NCBI RefSeq assembly: GCF_001243045.1
Contig: NZ_LN849007.1
Coordinates: 1,144,989-1,208,988 of the forward strand
DNA length: 64,000 bases
Direction of reading: 5' to 3'
Source of the DNA: Clostridium niameyense
GTDB taxonomy: Bacteria > Bacillota > Clostridia > Clostridiales > Clostridiaceae
The position numbers and the translations under genes were made by a program. Positions 55,956-63,936 of this stretch are shown here, piece after piece (the stretch's first letter is position 1; every line of letters begins with the position of its first letter). A model generated the notes under the pieces. That model was not told the origin of the DNA. It was given only the letters and a program-made list of their open reading frames with translations, and ran no database searches.

Positions 55956-57319
55956 TGAATAATGCAGCGTTATTTTTTAACACAGGAAAAAATATTAAGG
56001 AATTTACAAAGGTATTACAAGATGTGCAGGAGTATATTTCAAATAAATATTCAAATCTAATTTCAGATAATCCAGAAGAACAAAGGGAACAAATAAAATC
56101 TTATATTTCAAAATATATTATGGATTATTCTTTAGGAGTAGAAGGATTAAGTTTTGATGAACTTATAGAAAAGATATATTCTGAGATGGCAGAGTTTTCA
56201 TTTCTAACAAAGTACCTATTTAGAAAAGATGTAGAAGAAATAAATATAAATCAATGGAAAGATATTAAAATAACTTATACTAATGGTGAAATACTTCCAA
56301 CAAAGGATAAATTCAATTCTCCTAAACATGCCATTGATGTTTTAAGAAGGCTTCTTCATAAATCAGGAATGATTCTTGATAATTCTCAACCAATAGTTAG
56401 AGGACATTTATCAAATAAAATAAGAATAACTGTGTTTGGAACTGGTGTTATAGATGATGATAAAGGTATTTCAGCATCTATTCGTATTGTAAATCCACAA
56501 AAATTATCAAAAGAGGATTTTGTTAATAATGGTACAGCTACAGAAGAAATGCTTGATTTTTTAAGCATATGCCTAAGATATGGTATAAGTATGTGTGCTA
56601 CAGGAGCAACTTCTTCTGGTAAAACTACATTAATGAGCTGGCTGCTATCTACTATTCCTGATGATAAAAGAATATTCACCATAGAAAATGGCACAAGAGA
56701 ATTTGATCTTGTTAAAACAGATAAAGAAGGAAATGTTATAAATAATGTAGTGCACACAGTAACAAGATATAGTGAGGATAAAAAGCAAAACATAGAGCAA
56801 GAAAAATTACTTGAAAGTGCATTGACTTTTAATCCAGATTATATATGTGTGGCAGAAATGAAAGGGGAAGAATCTTTTGCAGCTCAAGAGGCAGCAAGAA
56901 CGGGACATGCAGTTATAACTACAACCCATGCAAATTCTTGTGAAGCTACTTATTTTCGTATGATGACCCTTTGTAAAATGAAATATGATATAAATGATGA
57001 AACCCTGTATTCTTTAGTTACAGAAGCCTTTCCTATAGTTTTATTTACTAAAAAGCTAGAAGATAATTCAAGAAAGATAATGGAAATAACGGAGTGTGAA
57101 ATTTTACCTAATGGTAAAAGAAAAATTCACACTCTTTTTCGTTATCATATAAAAGAAAATAAAGTAATAGATGGTAAGGTAAAAATAATAGGTTACTATG
57201 AAAAAATAAATGATATATCAAAGAATCTTCAAAAAAGGTTACTTGAAAATGGGATGCCTTTAATTGTTCTTAAAAGCTTATTAAATCAGAATACAGTAAA
57301 GGAAGGTGAAGTAAAATGA
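55955..57319 (+). CDS. TadA/CpaF secretion ATPase
   Basis: 454-aa GspE-family ATPase that powers pilus extension and retraction. N-terminal domain about 1-140 (I-N-I-N-Q-W in place of the usual E-I-x-V-N/G motif), then Walker A G-A-T-S-S-G-K-T-T-L (about residues 217-226), Asp box I-F-T-I-E-N-G-T-R-E, Walker B P-D-Y-I-C-V-A-E-M-K-G-E-E (about 291-303), His box A-R-T-G-H-A-V-I-T-T-T-H-A-N-S. GTG 55955 overlaps the upstream stop. Closely linked to the TadB gene (four-base overlap). Confidence 0.88.
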   Translation: MNNAALFFNTGKNIKEFTKVLQDVQEYISNKYSNLISDNPEEQREQIKSYISKYIMDYSLGVEGLSFDELIEKIYSEMAEFSFLTKYLFRKDVEEININQWKDIKITYTNGEILPTKDKFNSPKHAIDVLRRLLHKSGMILDNSQPIVRGHLSNKIRITVFGTGVIDDDKGISASIRIVNPQKLSKEDFVNNGTATEEMLDFLSICLRYGISMCATGATSSGKTTLMSWLLSTIPDDKRIFTIENGTREFDLVKTDKEGNVINNVVHTVTRYSEDKKQNIEQEKLLESALTFNPDYICVAEMKGEESFAAQEAARTGHAVITTTHANSCEATYFRMMTLCKMKYDINDETLYSLVTEAFPIVLFTKKLEDNSRKIMEITECEILPNGKRKIHTLFRYHIKENKVIDGKVKIIGYYEKINDISKNLQKRLLENGMPLIVLKSLLNQNTVKEGEVK

Positions 57320-58245
57320 CTTTATTAAAACTAATAGCCTTTTTAGGAATAATTGCAGGAAGTTTTATGATTTTAGAAATGACATTGTTTGAATTCTTTG
57401 AAGCTATTTTAAATAAATTTAAAGGAAAGAAAAAATCAATAAAGGCAAGAATCAAAGAGACTACAAATAAGAAAAAGCCCAAAGGAATAAAACTTCTTAT
57501 TGAGGAAACTAGGGAAATACTAAGGATTACAGGAAAAACAGAAAAGTTTTCAACTGTTTGTATAGGAGCATTTTCCTTATTTACAATGGGTGTAATTATA
57601 GCAGTATCAATGAATAATTTCTTTTTACTTCCTGTTCTTTCCGTAGGATTTTCACTTATTCCATTTTGGTATATTAAGTTTACAGCTAATTTCTTTAAAA
57701 AGCAGTTAAATGCAGAATTGGAAACAGCACTTTCAGTAATCACAACATCTTATATGAGAAGTGAAAGTATAATTACCGCAGTTGACGAAAATATAACCTA
57801 CATAAACCCTCCAGTATCAGAGGTATTTAAAGGATTTTTAACTCAGACGAAGCTTATAAATTCTAATATAAAAATGGCTCTTGAGAATCTAAAAAACAAA
57901 ATAGATAATGAAGTTTTTAAAGAATGGGTAGATGCAGTAATTGCTTGCCAAGAAGATAAGAACTTAAAAACTACATTAACACCAATAGTTTCAAAGCTTT
58001 CAGATATGAGAATAGTTGGAGCAGAACTGGATTATTTGATTTATGAACCAATGAAGGAATTTATAACCATGACTATACTTTTAATAGGGAATATACCACT
58101 TATGTATTTTCTAAATAAGGAATGGTACGAAATTTTGGTGTTCACAAGCATTGGAAAGGCAATACTTGCAGTTTGTTTAACAGTTATATTTATATCCATG
58201 GCAGCAGTAATAAAGATTACTAGACCTGTGGAATATAGAAGGTAA
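57316..58245 (+). CDS. TadB-like inner membrane protein (T2SS-F domain)
   Basis: 309-aa platform protein: N-terminal helix (about 3-25), basic linker K-G-K-K-K-S-I-K, helices about 85-130, the cytoplasmic T2SS-F four-helix domain (about 140-240), and two C-terminal helices. Starts four bases before the tadA stop (ATGA overlap). Partner of TadC encoded after the toxin-antitoxin insertion. Confidence 0.75.
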   Translation: MTLLKLIAFLGIIAGSFMILEMTLFEFFEAILNKFKGKKKSIKARIKETTNKKKPKGIKLLIEETREILRITGKTEKFSTVCIGAFSLFTMGVIIAVSMNNFFLLPVLSVGFSLIPFWYIKFTANFFKKQLNAELETALSVITTSYMRSESIITAVDENITYINPPVSEVFKGFLTQTKLINSNIKMALENLKNKIDNEVFKEWVDAVIACQEDKNLKTTLTPIVSKLSDMRIVGAELDYLIYEPMKEFITMTILLIGNIPLMYFLNKEWYEILVFTSIGKAILAVCLTVIFISMAAVIKITRPVEYRR

Positions 58246-58250
58246 ATATA

Positions 58251-58286
58251 TTGACTAAAGTTATCGTATGTGATAACATTTAGTTA
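58251..58286 (+). promoter_or_regulatory. Promoter-operator of the HigBA-like pair
   Basis: -35 TTGACT (58251-58256), 17-base spacer, -10 TAACAT (58274-58279). The spacer and -10 contain the palindrome GTTATC-GTATGT-GATAAC, flanked by ACTAAA and TTTAGT. This is where an HTH antitoxin is expected to autorepress. Confidence 0.7.
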
Positions 58287-58321
58287 AGAAATTCATATAT
58301 TATAAAAAGGGAGAAGAAAAA

Positions 58322-58687
58322 GTGGAATGGAAGGTTGAATTTTACCAAAGAGAAAGTGGTAACATCCCTGTAATGGAATTCTTATTATCGCTTTCACCTA
58401 AAATGAGAGCAAAAGCATATAGCGAAATAGAACTTTTAAAAGAGCATGGAATTTATTTAAAAGAACCTTATGTAAAATCTATTAAAGGGGAACAATATAA
58501 AGGAATATATGAGTTAAGGATAAAATTAGGATCAGATGCATCAAGAATATTTTATTTCACTTATCATAGGGATACTTTTGTATTATTAAATGGTTTTTTA
58601 AAAAAGACTAATAAAACTCCAAAATCAGAGCTTGAAAGAGCTAGAAAATATAAAAATGATTTTGAAAAGAGGTGTGAAGATGAGTAG
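58322..58687 (+). CDS. RelE/HigB-type toxin (phage-derived Gp49-like)
   Basis: 121-aa toxin of the ParE/RelE superfamily, Gp49-like branch. W-K-V-E-F-Y-Q-R-E-S-G-N-I-P-V at the start, L-K-E-P-Y-V-K-S-I-K (about residues 44-53), G-I-Y-E-L-R-I-K-L-G-S-D-A-S-R-I-F-Y (about 61-78), and F-V-L-L-N-G-F-L-K-K-T (about 85-95) are the standard motifs. GTG 58322 follows AAGGGAGAAG. Gene order toxin-before-antitoxin is the HigBA arrangement. Expected to cleave mRNA on ribosomes; may stabilise the element. Confidence 0.88.
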   Translation: MEWKVEFYQRESGNIPVMEFLLSLSPKMRAKAYSEIELLKEHGIYLKEPYVKSIKGEQYKGIYELRIKLGSDASRIFYFTYHRDTFVLLNGFLKKTNKTPKSELERARKYKNDFEKRCEDE

Positions 58688-58964
58688 AGCAAGTGTTGAT
58701 TTTTCAATAATCAAGGAAGAACTTATGAAAGATAATGAGTTCAAAGATGAATATGAGAAACTAAAACCACGATATGAACTTGTTTCTGAAGTAATAAAAG
58801 CGAGAAGAGAATTAAATCTTACTCAGGAAGAATTAGCTTCTCGTATAGGAACTCAAAAATCAAATATAAGCAGGCTTGAAAGTGGTAATTACAATCCCTC
58901 TTTAGATTTTCTTAGTAAGCTTGCAAAAGGCTTAGGAAAAGAAATTCACATTGAATTAAGATAA
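58680..58964 (+). CDS. HigA-type HTH antitoxin
   Basis: 94-aa XRE-family antitoxin. The helix-turn-helix N-L-T-Q-E-E-L-A-S-R-I-G-T-Q-K-S-N-I-S-R (about residues 45-64) is followed by L-E-S-G-N-Y-N-P-S-L-D-F-L. Overlaps the toxin stop by eight bases. The N-terminal 40 residues would wrap the toxin. A terminator lies 14 bases after. Confidence 0.88.
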   Translation: MSRASVDFSIIKEELMKDNEFKDEYEKLKPRYELVSEVIKARRELNLTQEELASRIGTQKSNISRLESGNYNPSLDFLSKLAKGLGKEIHIELR

Positions 58965-58977
58965 TATAAAATAATTT

Positions 58978-59011
58978 GAACACGTAGGGCAAATGCTTTG
59001 CGTGTTTTTTT
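58978..59011 (+). terminator. Terminator after toxin-antitoxin pair
   Basis: AACACG / CGTGTT around GCAAA-TGC-TTTG, followed by TTTTTTT. The T-run abuts the SD of tadC. Confidence 0.75.
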
Positions 59012-59024
59012 GTGAGGTGAAAAC

Positions 59025-59897
59025 ATGTTAATAATATTGTTGGTTTTCTCTTTATTATTCTCCTTTGGAGTATATATGATAATGGCAGATTTATTAAAGT
59101 TTCCATATATAAAAGCTTCAAAGGCGGTACTAAGCATAAGTAGGAGAGAAAAGAAAAAGACACACAATGTTGATTTTTTAATACTTGAACTGTCAACTAA
59201 ACTTTCTAAAAGGATAAAGATTAATGATTATAAAAAAAGAAAGCTTATAGCAATTTTAAAATGCGCAGAAATAAACTTAACTCCAGAAACTTATATAGCA
59301 AAAGCTTATGTTAAAGCAGGAATGGTACTATTAAGTATTATCCCTGCTTTATTTATTTTTCCTATGATCATTCCGGCAATTATATTTTTAGTTGTAGCAG
59401 TATATTTTAAAGAAATTAAAGCTGCTGAGGATAAGGTTAAAAATCAAAGAGAAGAAATAGAATATGAACTTCCAAGGTTTACATCTACTCTTACCCAAGA
59501 ACTAAAAGCAAGTAGAGATATATTGTCTATTCTTGAAACCTATAAACAAAATGCAGGGAAAGCTATGAAAAGAGAACTTGAAATAACTGTTGCTGATATG
59601 AAATCAGGAAGTTTTGAGGGAGCACTTACAAGGTTTGAGACAAGGATTGGAAGCTCAGCATTATCAGAAGTAGTTCGAGGTCTTATAAGTGTTCTTCGTG
59701 GTGATGATGGAGTGGTTTATTTTCAAATGTTATCCCATGATTTAAAGCAACTAGAGCTTCAAAGGCTTAAAACTTTAGCTGCAAAACAGCCTTCAAAGAT
59801 AAGAAAATATTCCTTTGCAATGCTTATATGTTTTGTATTTATGTATCTTACGGTAATGGGAGTTCAGATAATGAAAACCATGGGCCAACTTTTCTAG
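59025..59897 (+). CDS. TadC-like inner membrane protein (T2SS-F domain)
   Basis: 290-aa second platform protein: N-terminal helix (about 2-24), basic stretch S-R-R-E-K-K-K-T, helix pair (about 103-130), T2SS-F domain with E-Y-E-L-P-R-F-T-S-T-L-T (about 146-157), C-terminal helix. SD TGAGGTGAAAAC ahead of ATG 59025. Separated from tadB by the toxin-antitoxin cassette, which carries its own promoter and terminator. Confidence 0.75.
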   Translation: MLIILLVFSLLFSFGVYMIMADLLKFPYIKASKAVLSISRREKKKTHNVDFLILELSTKLSKRIKINDYKKRKLIAILKCAEINLTPETYIAKAYVKAGMVLLSIIPALFIFPMIIPAIIFLVVAVYFKEIKAAEDKVKNQREEIEYELPRFTSTLTQELKASRDILSILETYKQNAGKAMKRELEITVADMKSGSFEGALTRFETRIGSSALSEVVRGLISVLRGDDGVVYFQMLSHDLKQLELQRLKTLAAKQPSKIRKYSFAMLICFVFMYLTVMGVQIMKTMGQLF

Positions 59898-59909
59898 GGA
59901 GGTGCTAAA

Positions 59910-60317
59910 ATGATTAAACTTTTAAAAGAAAAGAAGGGTGAAGGATACATAGACACTGTAGTTATTGTTATTGCAGCAATTATGGTTATTTCTTTTGCAG
60001 TAAAGGTATTTCCTATATTTGTAGTAAAAAATCAACTAAATAATTATGCAAATGAAGTTATGAGAACTGCTGAAATTTCAGGAGGAATAGGGACAGAAGT
60101 AAGTGTTAAGGAAGAAAGTTTAAAGGAGCAGACGGGAATAAATCCAACAATATCGTGGCAGGCAGATTATATTAGTGAAACAAATAAAGTACAGCTAAAT
60201 GATGAAATTACTGTAATTGTTACTAAAACTGTAGATATAGGTTTCTTTAGTTTTGGATCTTTTCCTATAGAGCTTAAATCTAAAGCTACAGGAAGGAGCG
60301 AAGTATATTGGAAATAA
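59910..60317 (+). CDS. DUF4320 protein (TadE/F-like pilin)
   Basis: 135-aa pseudopilin-like protein: K-E-K-K-G-E-G-Y-I-D-T-V-V-I-V-I near the N-terminus is a prepilin-type site, followed by one hydrophobic helix (about residues 14-35) and a small globular domain ending F-P-I-E-L-K-S-K-A-T-G-R. Recognised as DUF4320 from ICE neighbourhoods. SD GGGAGG; overlaps the next gene by ten bases. Confidence 0.75.
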   Translation: MIKLLKEKKGEGYIDTVVIVIAAIMVISFAVKVFPIFVVKNQLNNYANEVMRTAEISGGIGTEVSVKEESLKEQTGINPTISWQADYISETNKVQLNDEITVIVTKTVDIGFFSFGSFPIELKSKATGRSEVYWK

Positions 60318-60862
60318 AAAATATAAAAGGGATATTGAAAGAGAAAAAAGGAAATGCCCTTCCACTTGCTTGTGCAATAGTTTTATCTTTAATACTTATA
60401 TTTAGTGCAGTATCTGAATATATGAGGCTTCAAATTATAGCAAAAGGAGTTCGAGATGCCCTTCAAACCTCAATAATATCGGTAGCTTCACAAAATTATG
60501 ATGATATATATAATGGACTTCGTGAAGGCTATAGTGGCGGATATACTTTATCATCATCTGATATTTGGGAAAGTAAAGTAGATACAGGAGATGTATTTGC
60601 ATATCTTGACAACCTTTTAGGTTTAGAGAAAGATGAATCATATCACATTAAATATACATCAAAAGAAGCAGAATATAGGCTTTCAGACCTTAAAATTAAT
60701 GTTATGAATACACCATTAGCTCCAGAAAATCCAAATAGTTTACCTAAATTTCAAGCGCAAGCTATTATTGATCTTGAAGTGCCTTTATCCTTTGGATGGG
60801 ACAAGTTACCACCATTAAAATTAAATTTAAAGGTTAATGCAGGTTACACCGCAAAATTTTAA
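60308..60862 (+). CDS. TadE-like pseudopilin protein
   Basis: 184-aa protein beginning with a charged stretch K-E-K-K-G-N-A-L-P-L-A-C-A, then a hydrophobic helix (about residues 17-38) with A-V-S-E-Y-M-R-L, the prepilin-like layout of TadE, and a longer extracellular domain. TTG 60308 follows AAGGAGCG. Likely substrate of the A24 peptidase. Confidence 0.7.
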   Translation: MEIKNIKGILKEKKGNALPLACAIVLSLILIFSAVSEYMRLQIIAKGVRDALQTSIISVASQNYDDIYNGLREGYSGGYTLSSSDIWESKVDTGDVFAYLDNLLGLEKDESYHIKYTSKEAEYRLSDLKINVMNTPLAPENPNSLPKFQAQAIIDLEVPLSFGWDKLPPLKLNLKVNAGYTAKF

Positions 60863-61012
60863 AGTTAATAACATGTTGATAGGTAATAATGTATACAACG
60901 TGTGAATAAAAAATAATTAAAAAATATCTGGACAATTTATGAAAAATATGTTTATTTTTTAACAAGGGCAGAAAAAACTCTTATGTTAAAAAAATTAAGG
61001 GAGGGAATGTCA

Positions 61013-61552
61013 ATGAGAAAATTTAATTTAAAGAAAAATTTAGTTGTATCACTTCTTATTGTTTTAGCTGTATCTCTCGGACTAGGTTTAGCATTTCATA
61101 TCAATAAAGCACCTAAAAATAAAGACAAGCAAGTTTTATCAGAGGTAAAGAAAAAAGATGAAGTTAAGGTAGATGGAATAAAAGCAGATAATGAACAAAA
61201 AATTAAAGTTCCAGTAATTAATAATTCTAATGGTACAGAAAAATCTCCCCAAAGCAATGGAGAAAGTAATAATACGGGAAATGAAAAAACACAAATAGTA
61301 CCTAAAAAACCAGAACCACCAAAGGAAAAGCCTAAGACTACTGATGATACAAAGAATAAAAATAAAGTACCTACTTATTCTGAAAAAGAAGTAAAACCAC
61401 AAAAAGAAACTACACCAAAGGGTGGAGAAAAAAATAGTAAAGGGCAAGTATATTTTCCGGGCTTCGGATGGGTTGATGATAGTGGAGCTAATAAAGGAGA
61501 AAACGTAACATCAGATGGAGATATTGATAAACAAGTAGGTACAATGGATTAG
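61013..61552 (+). CDS. DUF6550-like membrane-anchored low-complexity protein
   Basis: 179-aa protein: one N-terminal helix (about residues 9-28), a long Lys/Glu/Pro/Asn-rich linker (30-140), and a short C-terminal motif Q-V-Y-F-P-G-F-G-W-V-D-D-S-G (about 146-159). That linker plus Y-x-P-G-F-G-W-V is what I recall of DUF6550 in clostridial ICEs. ATG 61013 is 8 bases from AGGGAGGG. Probable extracellular stalk or adaptor. Confidence 0.7.
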   Translation: MRKFNLKKNLVVSLLIVLAVSLGLGLAFHINKAPKNKDKQVLSEVKKKDEVKVDGIKADNEQKIKVPVINNSNGTEKSPQSNGESNNTGNEKTQIVPKKPEPPKEKPKTTDDTKNKNKVPTYSEKEVKPQKETTPKGGEKNSKGQVYFPGFGWVDDSGANKGENVTSDGDIDKQVGTMD

Positions 61553-61570
61553 TAAAATAAAAATATTCTT

Positions 61571-61611
61571 TAGAGAGTACGGTAATTAAAACTGTACTCT
61601 CTAATTTTTTT
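61571..61611 (+). terminator. Hairpin after DUF6550-like gene
   Basis: AGAGAGTAC / GTACTCTCT followed by AATTTTTTT. The T-run abuts the SD (TGGAGGT) of the next gene, as after lmuB and the antitoxin. Confidence 0.75.
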
Positions 61612-61625
61612 GGAGGTATAAGCTC

Positions 61626-63353
61626 ATGAAAAGGATAACAGCATTTTTAGTTTGTTTAATGCTAATAATTTTTTGTGCTCCCATAAGTGTATTGGCTGAA
61701 GGAAATGGTAATTTTGATGGCGGAGGAGGTGAAATGGGAAATGGTTCATCTCAAAATTTTTGGAATCCAGGTAATGATGGGGTAAGGGTTACTGTTATTA
61801 GATGTAAAGATCAAATGCCAGTTACTACACCTATTGATTTTTCAAATAAAAGCCAGCCGTCTAAACTTGCCCATTTTGGGAAAAAATCTAAGATTCAGTA
61901 CAGGAATGGAGCAAGGTTAACTCCCAATATAAATGGATATAGTTATTCAAAACCATCCAAACCTATGCCAAGAATCATAGGTTCAAACAGTTATGCTATA
62001 AATATTGAAGCTACTAAAAAATATTTTTGTTCTGAATATGCTTTAAAGCTAATTGCAAATCTTACAGGAATGAAATATGACAAACTTATATGTGGAGATT
62101 ATAAAATACTGTTAGAGCCTATAGCCTATATGACATTTAGAGGTTCTTATATGGCAATAACTTCCCATGAAGCAGCTTTATATGACGAAAAATTGGGAGG
62201 GGGACTTAGAGCAAAAATGGTAAGTTTATCTCATAAAAATTTGCCACTTGCCTTGTTTTTGCAAACTTCTGACTTAGGGTTTGCTTCTTGGTCAGGAGCT
62301 AAAAATCAAAAGGTATCAAATGCACAGATAAAAGCATATTTAGGTCTTGGTATTGTTAGATTTGGTGCAGCAGATAAGGGAGTGAATATTGATACTAAAT
62401 CTTATGAATATAGATGTGATACAGATGTCATTACTTCAATAACTGTAAACACAGATAGAAGAAGAACACCTGACAATTCTGTAACTGTAACCTTTAGAGT
62501 AAATGGACAAAACTATAATGTAAGTAATATTTATATTCCAGAAGGAGAATCTCAAAAGGTATGGTTTAAATGGCATACTCCTAAAACGCCACAAACATTA
62601 AATATTGATGTAAGTGTAAGTGGAGCATCAGCAGGGAAAGCCTATATTACAGCAAAAATTATAGAACTTAAAGAAAATACTCCACCGAATCCAACGGCTA
62701 ATGATAAAAATAAAGGTTTTAAAGCTTCAAGTATTCCAAGTAAAGCTCAAAAAACTTATGCTAATTGGGGAAAATGGGAATGTTATTGGGAACCAAAATG
62801 GGAATGGGAAGCAAATTGGAACTGGGTTAGCACTGGTGAAAATACAGGTCATTGGGTGGATAATGGTAAATGGGTTGATAGAGGTGATTGGAAATACAGG
62901 TGGTTAAGTTATTATGCAAATTTTTCAGCTAATATAAATGTGAAGCCTGATAGTAAAGTACCAACGGCTTATTCAAAAACTATGAGATCAGGATATGGAA
63001 TAAACTTAAATGTAACTGGTAATTTAAGTTCAAATGCACCAATGTCATCTATAACAGGAGCACAAAATGTTATATCATATTATCCAGAATTTAATTATAA
63101 AACTTATAATAGGGTATTAGATTTAATAAGGGGAGGATATTCCTCAAGTTTTCAGCTTAGAAAAAATAAATATTCTACCTATAATCAAAGGGTTCATTTT
63201 ACCCCTATATGGTATCCAGATGGGATTTATACAGTTTATGCTGAGGTTATAGATGTATGGACACCAGATGGAATGCTTTCTGTTAATTTAAATGATTATG
63301 TAAATATAAAAGGTAGCTTATATGATGATTGGCATATAGGGCCACAGTTTTAA
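61626..63353 (+). CDS. Large secreted ICE protein with Trp-rich segment
   Basis: 575-aa exported protein: signal peptide about 1-24 (hydrophobic core, S-V-L-A-E cleavage site), Gly-rich stretch, beta-rich body, then a striking Trp-rich region (about residues 380-425) with 11 Trp in about 46 residues in a W-x-x-W pattern with acidic and amide residues, then a C-terminal domain. No known domain. Its position after the Tad genes suggests a cell-surface tip or adhesin role in mating. SD TGGAGGT. Confidence 0.7.
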   Translation: MKRITAFLVCLMLIIFCAPISVLAEGNGNFDGGGGEMGNGSSQNFWNPGNDGVRVTVIRCKDQMPVTTPIDFSNKSQPSKLAHFGKKSKIQYRNGARLTPNINGYSYSKPSKPMPRIIGSNSYAINIEATKKYFCSEYALKLIANLTGMKYDKLICGDYKILLEPIAYMTFRGSYMAITSHEAALYDEKLGGGLRAKMVSLSHKNLPLALFLQTSDLGFASWSGAKNQKVSNAQIKAYLGLGIVRFGAADKGVNIDTKSYEYRCDTDVITSITVNTDRRRTPDNSVTVTFRVNGQNYNVSNIYIPEGESQKVWFKWHTPKTPQTLNIDVSVSGASAGKAYITAKIIELKENTPPNPTANDKNKGFKASSIPSKAQKTYANWGKWECYWEPKWEWEANWNWVSTGENTGHWVDNGKWVDRGDWKYRWLSYYANFSANINVKPDSKVPTAYSKTMRSGYGINLNVTGNLSSNAPMSSITGAQNVISYYPEFNYKTYNRVLDLIRGGYSSSFQLRKNKYSTYNQRVHFTPIWYPDGIYTVYAEVIDVWTPDGMLSVNLNDYVNIKGSLYDDWHIGPQF

Positions 63354-63363
63354 GGAGAATAAT

Positions 63364-63930
63364 ATGAAGTTTAATATAATTTATGCAGATCCACCATGGA
63401 GTTACAAAGTTTATTCTAAAAAAGGCGAAGGTAGATCAGCAGAAAATCATTATACTACTATGAAGCATGAAGATATATACAATCTTGATGTATCCAGTTT
63501 AGCTATGGAAGATTGTATTTTATTTTTATGGGTTACGTTTCCTAACTTATTAGTAGGATTTGAAACTATAAAGAGATGGGGATTTACTTATAAAACATTA
63601 GGTTTTTGCTGGGTAAAAAGAAATAAGAAAAGCCCTAGTTGGTTTTGGGGACTAGGTTTTTGGACAAGATCAAATCCAGAGATATGTCTTATAGGCACTA
63701 AAGGTCATCCGAAAAGAGTATCAAAAGCAGTTCATTCAATTATTGATTCACCTATTGAAAAGCATAGTAAAAAACCTGATGAAGTAAGAAAAAGAATAAT
63801 TGAACTTTGTGGAGATTTACCTAAAGTTGAACTATTTGCAAGAGAAACTTGTGAGGGGTGGGTTTGCCTTGGAAATGAAATTGATGGATTAGATATTAGA
63901 GAAAGCATTAAAAAAGTAAAGGAGATGTAA
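63364..63930 (+). CDS. MT-A70 family adenine N6-methyltransferase
   Basis: 188-aa methylase. The catalytic motif D-P-P-W-S-Y is at about residues 9-14, G-R-S-A-E-N-H-Y follows, and the S-adenosylmethionine region E-L-F-A-R-E-T-C-E-G-W is near 155-165. Short phage/ICE-type version. Probably methylates element DNA to avoid host restriction. Follows the secreted-protein gene by ten bases. Confidence 0.85.
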   Translation: MKFNIIYADPPWSYKVYSKKGEGRSAENHYTTMKHEDIYNLDVSSLAMEDCILFLWVTFPNLLVGFETIKRWGFTYKTLGFCWVKRNKKSPSWFWGLGFWTRSNPEICLIGTKGHPKRVSKAVHSIIDSPIEKHSKKPDEVRKRIIELCGDLPKVELFARETCEGWVCLGNEIDGLDIRESIKKVKEM

Positions 63931-63936
63931 AAAATT

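Noticed and set aside
62701-62907. Open frame inside the Trp-rich segment of the secreted protein
   Set aside because: It arises from the repetitive TGG-rich composition, has no SD and is fully inside a well-supported gene.
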